A DNA stretch of 64,000 nucleotides, taken from assembly GCF_007992715.1 (NCBI RefSeq), contig NZ_BKAU01000006.1, forward strand, positions 62,001-126,000. Reading direction: 5' to 3'. The position numbers were made by a program, and so were the translations under genes. Every line of letters begins with the position of its first letter. The first letter of the stretch is position 1. The notes under the pieces are model-generated. The model was given only the letters and a program-made list of their open reading frames with translations. It was not told where the DNA came from and made no database searches. The stretch comes from Chitinophaga cymbidii. Lineage in GTDB: Bacteria > Bacteroidota > Bacteroidia > Chitinophagales > Chitinophagaceae. Of this stretch, positions 18,246-27,927 are shown in pieces.

Positions 18246-18297
18246 AAAAAATCGGGCAGCCATTAGTACACCATCTTTTTTCCAACGTCTATCATAT

Positions 18298-19449
18298 ATG
18301 CAAGAAAACAGTTCATCACGCCTGCAGCATCTTTTTAAACTATATCTGGAGGGTACCATTACCAAAGATGAATATGCGGAGCTGTGGGAACTGTTGCAGG
18401 CAGCGGAAAACAGGGACGGGTTGTCCGCCCCGTTGCAGGAGCTGTGGGAAACCACCCGCGACGCGCCTCCGTTGCTGAAGGATGAAAAATGGACGGAAAA
18501 GTTGCGCCATGCCCGCACGAAGCAGCGGGACTTCTTCTACAGAAAGCTTGCCGCGGCCGTGCTCGTGCTTATATTCGGCGCCGCGGGATACCTGCTGCTG
18601 AAAGACCCGGAACGCCCGGTTACGCTCGTGGAGGAGGCAGGCAATGCGGATGTGCGCCCCGGTGGCAACAAAGCCGTTCTGACCCTTGCAGACGGCAGCA
18701 CGCTGGTGCTGGACAGTGCGTCAAACGGGCAGGTGGGGCAACAGGGGAATGTCCGCATCGTCAAACTTGATAGCGGCAGACTGGCCTACCGCGGTGTGAA
18801 TGTTGCAGCGCGCGAGATGGTATATAATACGCTTACGACACCACGGGGCGGGCAGTTCCAGCTTCAATTGCCCGACGGAAGCCTCGCCTGGCTGAACGCC
18901 GGATCGTCCATCCGTTTTCCGAACTTTTTCGGAGATAAGGAACGGGTGGTGGACGTTACAGGAGAAGTGTATTTCGAGATCGCCCGCGATGCGCAAAAGC
19001 CTTTCATCGTTCATGCCAGGGGCACCCGCATTGATGTGCTCGGCACGCATTTCAATATACAGGCTTATGATGCGGAGCAAGTGGCCACCACGTTATTGCA
19101 GGGAAGCGTGAAGGTTTCCAGGGGCGCGGCTTCCATGTTGCTGAAGCCCGCACAGCAGGCGCTGGCAACGGAAAACGGAGGGCTTCAGCTGGTGCGTGAT
19201 CCGGATATGGATGCGGTCATCGCCTGGAAGAACGGCCTGTTCTGGCTGAAGGATGTGGACATGCCCACGCTTGCCCGTCAGCTTTCATTATGGTATGATA
19301 TCGATATCGTCATCCAGGGACATATTTCACAACGTTTTAACGGTACTATTCCACGCAATGTAACTGTGTCCCGGGTATTCAGCGTACTGCAGGAAACGGG
19401 AGGCCTGCACTACGAGATCCGCGACAACCGCATTATTGTTTCACCGTAG
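18298..19449 (+). CDS. FecR-family anti-sigma factor
   Basis: This 383-residue protein relays the SusC signal to the ECF factor encoded 52 bp upstream. It has a cytoplasmic N-terminal part (about 1-80), one membrane helix (about 83-102, LAAAVLVLIFGAAGYLLL), a periplasmic FecR domain (about 120-300, with TTPRGGQFQLQLPDGSLAWLN and VTGEVYFEIA) and a C-terminal DUF4974/secretin-like domain ending near NRIIVSP. This is the usual Bacteroidota layout, in which the C-terminal part meets the STN domain of the partner receptor. It precedes the susC gene by 35 bp. Confidence 0.95.
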   Translation: MQENSSSRLQHLFKLYLEGTITKDEYAELWELLQAAENRDGLSAPLQELWETTRDAPPLLKDEKWTEKLRHARTKQRDFFYRKLAAAVLVLIFGAAGYLLLKDPERPVTLVEEAGNADVRPGGNKAVLTLADGSTLVLDSASNGQVGQQGNVRIVKLDSGRLAYRGVNVAAREMVYNTLTTPRGGQFQLQLPDGSLAWLNAGSSIRFPNFFGDKERVVDVTGEVYFEIARDAQKPFIVHARGTRIDVLGTHFNIQAYDAEQVATTLLQGSVKVSRGAASMLLKPAQQALATENGGLQLVRDPDMDAVIAWKNGLFWLKDVDMPTLARQLSLWYDIDIVIQGHISQRFNGTIPRNVTVSRVFSVLQETGGLHYEIRDNRIIVSP

Positions 19450-19484
19450 AATCCCTCATTCTTTACCAAACTAAAGTATAATGT

Positions 19485-22400
19485 ATGTTTGAAAATTTAC
19501 TTTTCAAAGGCACCGCCATGCTGTTAAGGTCCGCTGCGCTGATCGCGCTGACGATCTGCCTGCAGTCCGGCACGGTGTCTTACGGCCAGAAAGTGAGCAT
19601 CACGCAAAAAAATATGCCGCTGGCGGAAGTGCTGAAAAAGATCAGGGAACAAACCGGCTACAACTTCGTTTTTACCAGCGACGCGCTGGAGAAATCCGTG
19701 CCCGTTACGCTGGACCTAAAAGATGCCGGCCTCGACAAAGTGTTGCAGCTCATCTTTTTATCGCAACCGCTTGCGTTCACGGTGCAGGATAAATTCATTA
19801 TTGTAAAGCCGCGCAAGGCGGCAGCCGCGGCCGAAAGCGCCAGCGCTCCGGCTCCAATAAAAGTGGCGGGCACGGTGACGGATGAAGAGGGAGCGCCGCT
19901 CACGGGTGTGAGTGTGCGCATACAGGGAACGGCGCAGGGCGCCATGACGGATGACAAGGGCGCTTTCTCCCTGCAGGCGGAACCGGATGCTGTGCTCGAA
20001 TTTTCTTTTATCGGATTTGAGCCGCAGCAGGTGGAGTTAAAAGGAAAAACATTTGTTGACATAAAAATGAAAGCCGTCGCTTCGGGTCTCAGCCAGGTCG
20101 TTGTCGTGGGCTACGGCACCGCGAAAAAGAAAGACCTTACCGGCTCCATTGCGAGCATCGACGCAACCCGGTTCAATACCCAGGCCACCACGAACCTTAC
20201 AGAATTTTTCAGCGGCACGGTGGCCGGTCTCAGTTCCAACCAGGGCACTTCGGCGGACGGCGGCGGCTCGCTGGAGATCCGCGGCGTTAACTCACTGCAG
20301 GGTTCCACGTCGCCGCTGATCGTGCTGGATGGCGTGATCTATAACGGTAATATCCGCGATATCAGCCCGTCCGACGTGGCAACGATAGATGTGCTCAAAG
20401 ACGCCAGCGCGGCAGCGGTATATGGTTCCCGCGCTGCCAACGGCGTGATCATCATTTCCACCAAGAAAGGGCGCACGGGGCTGCCGGTGATCAATTTCTC
20501 CACCACCATCGGTTACGCCGAATCCGCGAAAGACTACTGGTCATTTGGTCCCGCCGAATACCTCCGCTTCCGGAAAGACCTGTTCGATATTCTCCGCCCG
20601 CAACACGATTACTACTACCACGATCCTTTTAATCTGCCGGATAGCGTGTCTATTGACGAATGGCGCAATTTCAGCAACAACCCCAATGCCAACGATACCG
20701 TTGAATGGCTGGGGCGCCTTAACCTCAACGCGCTGGAAATCCAGAATTACCTGGCCGGCCGTACCGTGAACTGGTACGATGAAGCGATGCAGAAGGGCCT
20801 GCGCCAGCACTACGACCTCAGCGTGTCCGGCGGCGCTCCGAAGATCAACTACTACTTTTCAACCGGCTATACCCGCAACCAGGGCATTGTAAAAGGAGAT
20901 GAGATCAAAATATTCCGTTCGCGGCTTAACCTGGACGCGCGTATTTCGGACTTTATCCGCGTAGGCATCAACTCACAGTTCTCCGGTACCGACAACAGTT
21001 CCGTGCCGGTGCCGACGGGTGATATGGTGGACCTCAGTCCCTATGGCAGCATGTATAACGCAGACGGTACGCTGAAGCTGAATCCGCAGGATGACGCGCT
21101 TTTCCGCAACCCGTTTCTCGAATACCAATACAAGGAGCAGCTCAACAAAACCAATGCGCTGTTTGCCACCCTGTTCGGCGAGGTCACCTTGCCGTTCGGG
21201 TTCAGCTACCGCATTTCTTTCCAGAACAGGCTGGCCAACACGCGCAATTACCAGTTCTGGCCTTCGTCTACCGTCAGAGGCGGTATCTCGCACATCAACG
21301 GGTACGGCAGCCGGGATGATGATAATACCTATGAATGGATGGTGGATAATATCCTTCGCTGGAACAAGACTTTCGGGCGGCATGCTTTTGACGTGACCTT
21401 GCTGGCGAATGCGGAGAAGCTGCAAAGCTGGAGCTCCTCGCAAACGAATGAAAATTTCCAGACGAGCGAGAACCTTTCCTGGCATGGATTGCAGTTCGGC
21501 AGCAATCCTACGCTGGGCAACAATGATGCGGTGCGGACGGGGGACGCGCTCATGGCGCGGGTGAATTATACGTTGAAAGATAAATACCTGCTGACCGCAT
21601 CCTGGCGCCGCGACGGCTTTTCCGCTTTCGGCCAGCGGAACCCCCGGGCCTATTTCCCCGCTGTAGCCCTGGGATGGCGCATTTCGGACGAACCCTTCTT
21701 TAAAGTGCCCTGGGTGGACCAGCTGAAGCTCCGCGCTTCCTGGGGCGTGAACGGCAACCGCGAAGTAGGCACTTATGCGGCGCTTGCCAACCTTAGCAGG
21801 AACGTGTATTTCGATGGAACAAACGTTATTACCGGCGTCACCAATGCGTCGCTGGCCAATCCCGATCTCAAATGGGAGCAGACGGAATCCTGGAATGCGG
21901 GCATCGACCTGAATGCATTCAACGGACGTGTCAATCTCACACTCGACGTATATCGTTCCTTCACGAACGACCTGCTGATCAACCGCTCGCTACCGGTCAT
22001 CACCGGCTATGCGGACATGATCACCAACCTCGGCCAGCTTTCCAACAAAGGGATAGAACTGAACCTCACCACCGAGAACATACGGAACAAACACTTCTCC
22101 TGGCGGTCGAATCTCACGTTCTACGCCAACAGGAACAAGATAGAAAAGTTATGGGGCGATTACGAAACCGTTACCGTCAACGGAAAGGAAGTGCGCCGCG
22201 AGCTGCCGGACTATTCCCGCGGCTGGTTCCCCGGCCAATCCATCGACCGCATCTGGGCATATGACATTGTTGGTATCTGGCAAACGGCGGAAGCGGACGC
22301 CGCGCGGAAATACGGGCTGTCGCCCGGCGATTTCAAGTCCCGAGATGTGAATGGCGACAGTATGTACCGCCAGTTTGACGACAAGATGTTCCTCGGTTAT

Positions 22401-22859
22401 ACCACGCCCCGCTACCAGCTGGGGTTGCGGAATGAATTTACCATTTACAACAACATCGATGTGATGATCTTCCTGCGCGCGGACCTGGGGCATTACGGCA
22501 CCCGGTCCGACTTCAACCGGCCCAGCTCCAATACTTTCGACAGGAGCAATGCCCGTGCGCTGCCATACTGGAGCAAGGACAATCCTTCCGACCGTTATCC
22601 GCGCCTGAATGTGAACAACAGCGCTTATGAAGGCGGCATCGTGATGTATGAGTCCGCGGCATTCCTGCGTGTGCAGGACGTATCCGTTGCGTACAATTTT
22701 CCGAAAGCATTGCTGGCGCCCGTGAAGCTCTCCGCGCTGAAAGTATTTGTCAGCGCCCGCAACCTTTTCACTTTTACAAAATGGACGGGCTGGGACCCCG
22801 AATCACGGAACGCCGCCATGCCGCGGATATTCTCGGCAGGGCTTAACACTACGCTGTAA
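19485..22859 (+). CDS. SusC/RagA TonB-linked outer-membrane receptor with STN signalling domain
   Basis: This 1124-residue importer has a signal region (to about residue 35, SYGQ), an STN domain (about 40-105, LAEVLKKIREQTGYNFVF) that contacts FecR, a carboxypeptidase-D-like regulatory domain (about 125-195), a plug domain (about 205-330, with GYGTAKKKDLTGSIASID and EIRGVNSLQG) and a TonB-dependent beta-barrel to the C-terminus. The STN domain with adjacent FecI/FecR genes indicates trans-envelope induction by the bound substrate. SusD follows 24 bp downstream. The barrel ends in Leu rather than Phe. The cargo is probably a sulfated, arabinose-containing oligosaccharide, judged only from the downstream enzymes. 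Confidence 0.95.
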   Translation: MFENLLFKGTAMLLRSAALIALTICLQSGTVSYGQKVSITQKNMPLAEVLKKIREQTGYNFVFTSDALEKSVPVTLDLKDAGLDKVLQLIFLSQPLAFTVQDKFIIVKPRKAAAAAESASAPAPIKVAGTVTDEEGAPLTGVSVRIQGTAQGAMTDDKGAFSLQAEPDAVLEFSFIGFEPQQVELKGKTFVDIKMKAVASGLSQVVVVGYGTAKKKDLTGSIASIDATRFNTQATTNLTEFFSGTVAGLSSNQGTSADGGGSLEIRGVNSLQGSTSPLIVLDGVIYNGNIRDISPSDVATIDVLKDASAAAVYGSRAANGVIIISTKKGRTGLPVINFSTTIGYAESAKDYWSFGPAEYLRFRKDLFDILRPQHDYYYHDPFNLPDSVSIDEWRNFSNNPNANDTVEWLGRLNLNALEIQNYLAGRTVNWYDEAMQKGLRQHYDLSVSGGAPKINYYFSTGYTRNQGIVKGDEIKIFRSRLNLDARISDFIRVGINSQFSGTDNSSVPVPTGDMVDLSPYGSMYNADGTLKLNPQDDALFRNPFLEYQYKEQLNKTNALFATLFGEVTLPFGFSYRISFQNRLANTRNYQFWPSSTVRGGISHINGYGSRDDDNTYEWMVDNILRWNKTFGRHAFDVTLLANAEKLQSWSSSQTNENFQTSENLSWHGLQFGSNPTLGNNDAVRTGDALMARVNYTLKDKYLLTASWRRDGFSAFGQRNPRAYFPAVALGWRISDEPFFKVPWVDQLKLRASWGVNGNREVGTYAALANLSRNVYFDGTNVITGVTNASLANPDLKWEQTESWNAGIDLNAFNGRVNLTLDVYRSFTNDLLINRSLPVITGYADMITNLGQLSNKGIELNLTTENIRNKHFSWRSNLTFYANRNKIEKLWGDYETVTVNGKEVRRELPDYSRGWFPGQSIDRIWAYDIVGIWQTAEADAARKYGLSPGDFKSRDVNGDSMYRQFDDKMFLGYTTPRYQLGLRNEFTIYNNIDVMIFLRADLGHYGTRSDFNRPSSNTFDRSNARALPYWSKDNPSDRYPRLNVNNSAYEGGIVMYESAAFLRVQDVSVAYNFPKALLAPVKLSALKVFVSARNLFTFTKWTGWDPESRNAAMPRIFSAGLNTTL

Positions 22860-22883
22860 AACGTTAACATCAAACAGAACAAC

Positions 22884-24641
22884 ATGAAACCGATCAGATA
22901 TGTCCTCCTCTTCGTTTTGACGGCCGTTATGCTGGCCTCGTGTTCAAAAGACTGGCTGAAGCCGGAGCCGCTTTCTTTCTTTGCGCCGGAAAACCTGCTG
23001 GTAGACAAAAAGGGGTATGAAGCCTTTATGATCACGCTCCGGAAGAACCTCCGCAACACGGTTTACGGTGAATTCAACACCATCGTTTCCGAAGGTGTTT
23101 TTTCCGAACTGGGCGTTGCGGGGCCGGTGAATAACAACGCCATCCGCAATATGGACCGCCAGCTGACGCCCAGCGCGGACGGCAACTATTATGTGCTGGC
23201 CAACTATCAGTGGGGCTACCGCCCGATTCGTGTAGCCAACACCGTGATCACCCGCATCGATGATATCACCTGGGACAATGAGCAGGACCGCAACAGCATC
23301 CTCGGCGAAGCTTTCTTTCACCGCTCGTACTGGTATTACCTGCTGGTGCACGAGTTCGGTGATGTGCCGTTTATCGGAAAGGAGTTGATGTCCCCACGGC
23401 TGGATTTCAGAACGCATGCCCGGACGGCCATTCTGAAGAAGCTCATAGAGGACATGGAGTTTGCGGTGCAGTGGATGCCGGAGAACACCGTGCCGGGGGC
23501 GCCGTGCAGAGCCGCCGCCTTTCATTTGCTCACGAAGATCTATCTCGCCGCCGGCGAATTTGAAAAGGCGGTAACCGCGGCCACAACGGTCATCAACGGC
23601 AAATACAAGCTCGTGCAGCAACGCTTCGGCATAGATGCGTCAAAAGCCTACCGCAATTACATATGGGACCTTCACCGCCCCGCCAATATCCATCACGCCG
23701 CCAATACGGAAACCATCCTGGCTACGCTGGACCGCTTTGAGCTGACCGCGGATGCGCGGACCTCCGGGTTATATACCCTGCGGAACTATACGCCTTCGTG
23801 GTGGACACGGGCGCTGGACAGCAGGGGCAGCAACGGCACGGTAGACAACGGTCCGCAGTACGATTCCCTGGGGCGCGGTGGCGCCGTTCTCCGGCCATCT
23901 CCCTATTACACCGGCGATATATGGACGGACCCTAATGATCTGCGCCGCCTTGACGGCAACTGGATCTTCAAGGAAGACCTGAAATATAACAACCCGAAGT
24001 CCGTTGACTTTGGTAAACCCATCGACCCTACCAAAATGCGCGCACTCGCCGATACCTTCCAGCATTACTTTTCATTTCCTTACTACATCGCCTACGTGCC
24101 GCAGGGCAGTAAAGACCAGGTACCGAACGGCGGCAACGGCGACTGGTATATCTTCCGCCTGGCGGAAACCTACCTGCTGCGGGCGGAAGCCTATTTCTGG
24201 CTGGACGACAAGGGCGCCGCGGCCGAAGATATCAATGCCGTGCGCAGGAGAGTGCATGCGCAGGATATATCCGCCGGCGACGTAACAATTGATTATATAC
24301 TGGATGAACGCGCCCGGGAACTGTTCGGCGAAGAGCCCCGTAAATCGGAATTGACGAGAATTTCCTATATTATGGCCGCGAATCACTACAACGGATATAC
24401 GCTGGAAAATTTCAGCACGAAGAACTACTGGTACGACCGCGTGATGGAAAAGAACCATTTTTACAGGACGCATCTCAAATGGGGCGAAAACGAATGCCGC
24501 ATCAGTCCCCATCACGTGTTATGGCCCGTACCCGCCGAAGTGATCAATACGAATACGCTCGGGGTGATCAATCAGAACATTGGCTATCCCGGCGCGGATA
24601 AAAATCAGCCGCCGCTGACAGTTATCACGCCAAACGATTAG
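22884..24641 (+). CDS. SusD/RagB-family outer-membrane lipoprotein
   Basis: This 585-residue partner of the upstream SusC has a lipoprotein signal with LASC and the lipidated Cys at residue 20. SusD family features include AFFHRSYWYYLLVHEFGDVPF in the N-terminal TPR-like part and AEDINAVRRRVHAQ plus ILDERARELFGEE near the C-terminus. At the cell surface it should bind the glycan and lid the SusC barrel. A sulfatase gene begins 3 bp after its stop, so the two are cotranscribed. Confidence 0.95.
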   Translation: MKPIRYVLLFVLTAVMLASCSKDWLKPEPLSFFAPENLLVDKKGYEAFMITLRKNLRNTVYGEFNTIVSEGVFSELGVAGPVNNNAIRNMDRQLTPSADGNYYVLANYQWGYRPIRVANTVITRIDDITWDNEQDRNSILGEAFFHRSYWYYLLVHEFGDVPFIGKELMSPRLDFRTHARTAILKKLIEDMEFAVQWMPENTVPGAPCRAAAFHLLTKIYLAAGEFEKAVTAATTVINGKYKLVQQRFGIDASKAYRNYIWDLHRPANIHHAANTETILATLDRFELTADARTSGLYTLRNYTPSWWTRALDSRGSNGTVDNGPQYDSLGRGGAVLRPSPYYTGDIWTDPNDLRRLDGNWIFKEDLKYNNPKSVDFGKPIDPTKMRALADTFQHYFSFPYYIAYVPQGSKDQVPNGGNGDWYIFRLAETYLLRAEAYFWLDDKGAAAEDINAVRRRVHAQDISAGDVTIDYILDERARELFGEEPRKSELTRISYIMAANHYNGYTLENFSTKNYWYDRVMEKNHFYRTHLKWGENECRISPHHVLWPVPAEVINTNTLGVINQNIGYPGADKNQPPLTVITPND

Positions 24642-24644
24642 CAT

Positions 24645-26111
24645 ATGAATAGTAAGAAGATCTTCAGCCTGTTCCTGCCACTGGCTATTGCCTGCAGCGT
24701 ACAAGCCCAGCAGCGGCCGAACGTGCTGTTTATTTGTGTGGACGACCTGCGGCCCGATCTCGGTTGCTATGGCAACCCGGAAGTACATTCTCCGAATATC
24801 GACGCATTTGCGGAGAAAGCCGTTGTATTCAGGAAACAGTACGTGACAGTGCCTACCTGCGGCGCCTCCCGGATCAGTATGCTCACGGGCCGCTATCCGC
24901 GTACGAAGGCCGCATTGAGCAACGACGCGGCGGAAAAGCTGCTCGCGAATCTGCCGCGCAACGGAAAGCCGGAAACATTCATCGAGAACATGCGGCGTAA
25001 TGGATATTATACCGTCGGCATCGGGAAGATCAGCCATTCCGCGGACGGCTACGTATATCCCTATACGGCATCCCGCAGCAATCAGCTGGAATTACCGAAT
25101 AGCTGGGACGAAATGCTGATGGACCCGGGCAAATGGAAAACCGGCTGGAATGCGTTTTTCGCTTATGCGGACGGCTCCAACCGGCAAAGCCGGAAAGGGA
25201 ATGTAAAACCTTACGAAGCAGGGCAGGGGGAGGACGATGCGTACCCCGACGGGCTGACGGCAACGCTGGCGGTGCAAAAGCTGAAGGAACTGTCCGCAAA
25301 AGGCCAGCCTTTCTTTCTCGGCGTAGGCTTCTTCAAGCCGCACCTGCCTTTTAACGCGCCCAAAAAGTATTGGGACATGTACGATGAATCAAAGTTGTCG
25401 CTGACGCCTTCGCCGGATATTCCTGAAAATGTCAATGCAGCCAGCCTGCACCCGAGCGCGGAATTTGCTTCCTACAAAGCCGGCGATGAACGTGCTTCGC
25501 TGAAAGACCCTGTTTCTGACGCCTATGCCCGGAAGTTGCGGCATGCGTACTATGCCGCCGTAAGCTACATGGATGCGCAGGTGGGCAAAGTGCTGGAAGC
25601 GTTAAAGCAGAACGGGCTGGATGAAAATACCATCGTTATTATCTGGGGCGATCATGGCTGGCAGCTGGGCGATGACCGCGTATGGGGCAAGCACACGCTG
25701 TTTGAATGGTCGTTGCGCAGCGCCTTCCTGGTAAGGACGCCCGGTATGGAGAAAGGTTTTATCTGCGACCGCGTGATCAGCTCCGCGGATATCTATCCAA
25801 CGCTGATGCAGCTTTGTAATCTCAGTTCGCCGGTTAAAACAGATGGGAACAGTTTTGCGGGATTGCTGGCTTCGCCGGATGATGCCACCTGGCGGGATGT
25901 GGCTTACAGCTATTTCCGGCAGGGGGTTTCCATGCGCACGCCGCGTTACCGGCTTACAAAATATTTCAGGGAAGCGCAGCCCGCCGTTGAGCTGTACGAT
26001 CATGAAACCGACCCGTTTGAGAACAAAAATATTGCCGCCACTCAACCCGCGTTAATAGCGGAACTGATGAAAACCTGGGAAAAGGGCAATACAGGGCTGT
26101 TTTCAAAATAA
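24645..26111 (+). CDS. S1-family sulfatase, iduronate-2-sulfatase-like
   Basis: This 488-residue exported sulfatase has a signal peptide ending VQAQ. Metal ligands are in VDDLRPDL (Asp33, Asp34). The modification site is CGASR, with Cys72 expected to become formylglycine, followed by ISMLTGRYP. A second metal/substrate site is WGDHGWQLGDD. The overall sequence, including the site in CGASR form, recalls iduronate-2-sulfatase-type members (S1_7, from memory). Maturation needs a formylglycine-generating or anaerobic maturase enzyme, none of which is in this window. It lies between SusD and a GH43 enzyme, so it should desulfate the imported glycan in the periplasm. Confidence 0.93.
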   Translation: MNSKKIFSLFLPLAIACSVQAQQRPNVLFICVDDLRPDLGCYGNPEVHSPNIDAFAEKAVVFRKQYVTVPTCGASRISMLTGRYPRTKAALSNDAAEKLLANLPRNGKPETFIENMRRNGYYTVGIGKISHSADGYVYPYTASRSNQLELPNSWDEMLMDPGKWKTGWNAFFAYADGSNRQSRKGNVKPYEAGQGEDDAYPDGLTATLAVQKLKELSAKGQPFFLGVGFFKPHLPFNAPKKYWDMYDESKLSLTPSPDIPENVNAASLHPSAEFASYKAGDERASLKDPVSDAYARKLRHAYYAAVSYMDAQVGKVLEALKQNGLDENTIVIIWGDHGWQLGDDRVWGKHTLFEWSLRSAFLVRTPGMEKGFICDRVISSADIYPTLMQLCNLSSPVKTDGNSFAGLLASPDDATWRDVAYSYFRQGVSMRTPRYRLTKYFREAQPAVELYDHETDPFENKNIAATQPALIAELMKTWEKGNTGLFSK

Positions 26112-26135
26112 CGGCACATTACATATCTTGTAAGC

Positions 26136-27140
26136 ATGCAACGTACATTATTATGCTGCCTGATGCTGCTGGCCGGCATCTGCGCGCAAGCCCAGGAAAC
26201 CTTTACCAATCCCTTGCTGCCTTCGGGCGCTGATCCTTTTTCGTTTTATAAGGACGGATACTATTATTACACGCACACCAACGGCCGCAGCATCGTGCTT
26301 TGGAAAACCGCCAGCCTGGCGGACCTGAAGACAGCGCCCCGCAAAACCGTTTATACGCCGCCCCGTGATTCCGCGTACGGCAAGGAAATCTGGGCGCCCG
26401 AGATCCATTTCATCCGTGGAAAATGGTACGTCTACTTCGCGGCGGACGACGGGAACAATCACAACCACCGCATGTACGTGATCGAGAATGATTCGCCCGA
26501 TCCGCTGGAAGGTACCTGGACGTTCAAAGGAAAGGTAGCCGACCCCACCAACAAATGGGCGATCGACGGTAACGTATTTGAACACAACAGGCAACTGTAT
26601 ATGCTCTGGTCCGGCTGGGAAGGCGATGTAAATACCCATCAGAACATCTACATCGCTAAAATGAAAAACCCCTGGACCATTGAAGGGGATCGCGTGCTGC
26701 TGTCCACGCCCACGTACGATTGGGAAAAAAGCGGTCAGAAAGTGACGGTGAATGAAGGGCCGCAGATATTGATGAACGGAAAGAAGCTGTTCATTGTGTA
26801 TTCCGCCAGCGGCTGCTGGACGGACTTTTATGCCCTCGGCCTGCTGACCTTCACCGGCAAAAAGAATCTGCTGGATGCAGCTGCCTGGAAAAAAGCGGAA
26901 GCGCCGCTGTTCAAATTATCGAAAGAAAACGGCGTATATGCGCCCGGTCATAATTCATTCTTTATGTCCCCCAACGGCAAGGAGAACTGGATACTTTACC
27001 ATGCGAACGACAACCCCGGAGATGGCTGCGGTGGCAAACGCTCCCCGCGCATGCAGCCGTTTACCTGGAAGAAGGATGGAAGCCCTGACTTTGGTGTGCC
27101 GGTGAAGCCCGGAACACCGCTGCCGGTACCCGCGAAATAA
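26136..27140 (+). CDS. GH43 glycoside hydrolase, probable arabinofuranosidase
   Basis: This 334-residue five-bladed beta-propeller hydrolase has a signal peptide ending CAQAQ. The GH43 catalytic triad is visible: Asp33 in ADPF (base), Asp144 in AIDGN (pKa modulator) and Glu207 in NEGPQ (acid). The run WAPEIHFIRGKWYVYFAA and the PGHNSF element near the C-terminus recall subfamily 26, exo-alpha-1,5-arabinofuranosidases; that subfamily call is from memory and less certain than the family. It is the last gene of the ECF-controlled locus, 24 bp after the sulfatase. Confidence 0.92.
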   Translation: MQRTLLCCLMLLAGICAQAQETFTNPLLPSGADPFSFYKDGYYYYTHTNGRSIVLWKTASLADLKTAPRKTVYTPPRDSAYGKEIWAPEIHFIRGKWYVYFAADDGNNHNHRMYVIENDSPDPLEGTWTFKGKVADPTNKWAIDGNVFEHNRQLYMLWSGWEGDVNTHQNIYIAKMKNPWTIEGDRVLLSTPTYDWEKSGQKVTVNEGPQILMNGKKLFIVYSASGCWTDFYALGLLTFTGKKNLLDAAAWKKAEAPLFKLSKENGVYAPGHNSFFMSPNGKENWILYHANDNPGDGCGGKRSPRMQPFTWKKDGSPDFGVPVKPGTPLPVPAK

Positions 27141-27145
27141 TAAAA

Positions 27146-27213
27146 GAGGCTGCATCAAACCTGAAGTCCCCAAAAGATCAGGGCATTTCAACTCCGATGC
27201 AGCCTCCTTTTTT
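27146..27213. terminator. Bidirectional intrinsic terminator between convergent operons
   Basis: Perfect 11-bp arms GAGGCTGCATC (27146-27156) and GATGCAGCCTC (27196-27206) are flanked by AAAA on the left and TTTTTT (27208-27213) on the right, so the element works on both strands. The 39-base loop holds a smaller hairpin (CCTGA 27160-27164 with TCAGG 27178-27182). It closes the sulfatase/GH43 locus from the left and the SGNH-hydrolase operon from the right. Confidence 0.88.
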
Positions 27214-27230
27214 GTGCACATGGCGCAGTA

Positions 27231-27893
27231 TTACAAAGTCTTGATCACCTTCCACATCGCGTCCGCCACCTGTGCATTCCCTTCTTTATTAAGATGTACG
27301 CCGTCTGTGGTGAGAATCCCTTTTTCCCTGTTGTCAGCATTGTGCGCGATGTTGTAATCGGTGAACAGCTTGCGGAGGTCAACCAGCGGTAGTTTCGTGT
27401 CTTCACTGATCTTGCGGATATTGGCGCTGTATTTGTCGAGGTCCGCATCCTGGGCGTTGCCGCCGTTCTTCTTTTCACCGATCACGGCAGGCGTGCAAAG
27501 GATCACTTTAGCATGATGCGCCTGCAGCTTTTTGATCAGCGCCCGGTAGAATTTCTCGAATTTGTCGTAGTCCGTGCCCGTGCCGGAAGAAGTCTTGTGC
27601 CACACATCGTTCACACCGATGTAGATCACCACGATGTCCGGCTGTTTGGACAGTACGTCTTCCTCCATCCGCAGATAGAGATCGTACACTTTGTTGCCGC
27701 CGATACCGGCGCCGATCAGTTCATAGTTGTCCGCTCCGGCTTTCTTTTTCATCTGGCTGATATACCCTTCCGGCTGCACGCCCGCGGCGGTAATGGAATC
27801 GCCAAAGAAGATCACCTTCTTCTTTTTGGCCGGCGTGTAAGATAACAATGCCAGTGTGCTGCATACCAGGAGCATCAGGGAAAATCTTTTCAT
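27231..27893 (-). CDS. SGNH/GDSL-family exported hydrolase
   Basis: This 220-residue SGNH hydrolase has all four blocks: GDSIT (Ser33), GIGGNKV, IGVND and DGVHL (Asp197, His200). The N-terminal hydrophobic stretch to about residue 21 is a signal peptide. Such enzymes are esterases acting on acetylated glycans, lipids or similar substrates. It is the last gene of the leftward operon and faces the GH43 gene across a shared terminator. A role in glycan deacetylation is possible but not shown. Confidence 0.92.
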   Translation of the reverse strand: MKRFSLMLLVCSTLALLSYTPAKKKKVIFFGDSITAAGVQPEGYISQMKKKAGADNYELIGAGIGGNKVYDLYLRMEEDVLSKQPDIVVIYIGVNDVWHKTSSGTGTDYDKFEKFYRALIKKLQAHHAKVILCTPAVIGEKKNGGNAQDADLDKYSANIRKISEDTKLPLVDLRKLFTDYNIAHNADNREKGILTTDGVHLNKEGNAQVADAMWKVIKTL

Positions 27894-27927
27894 GTTACGT
27901 ATAGAATTTAATGATCAAAACATTTTA

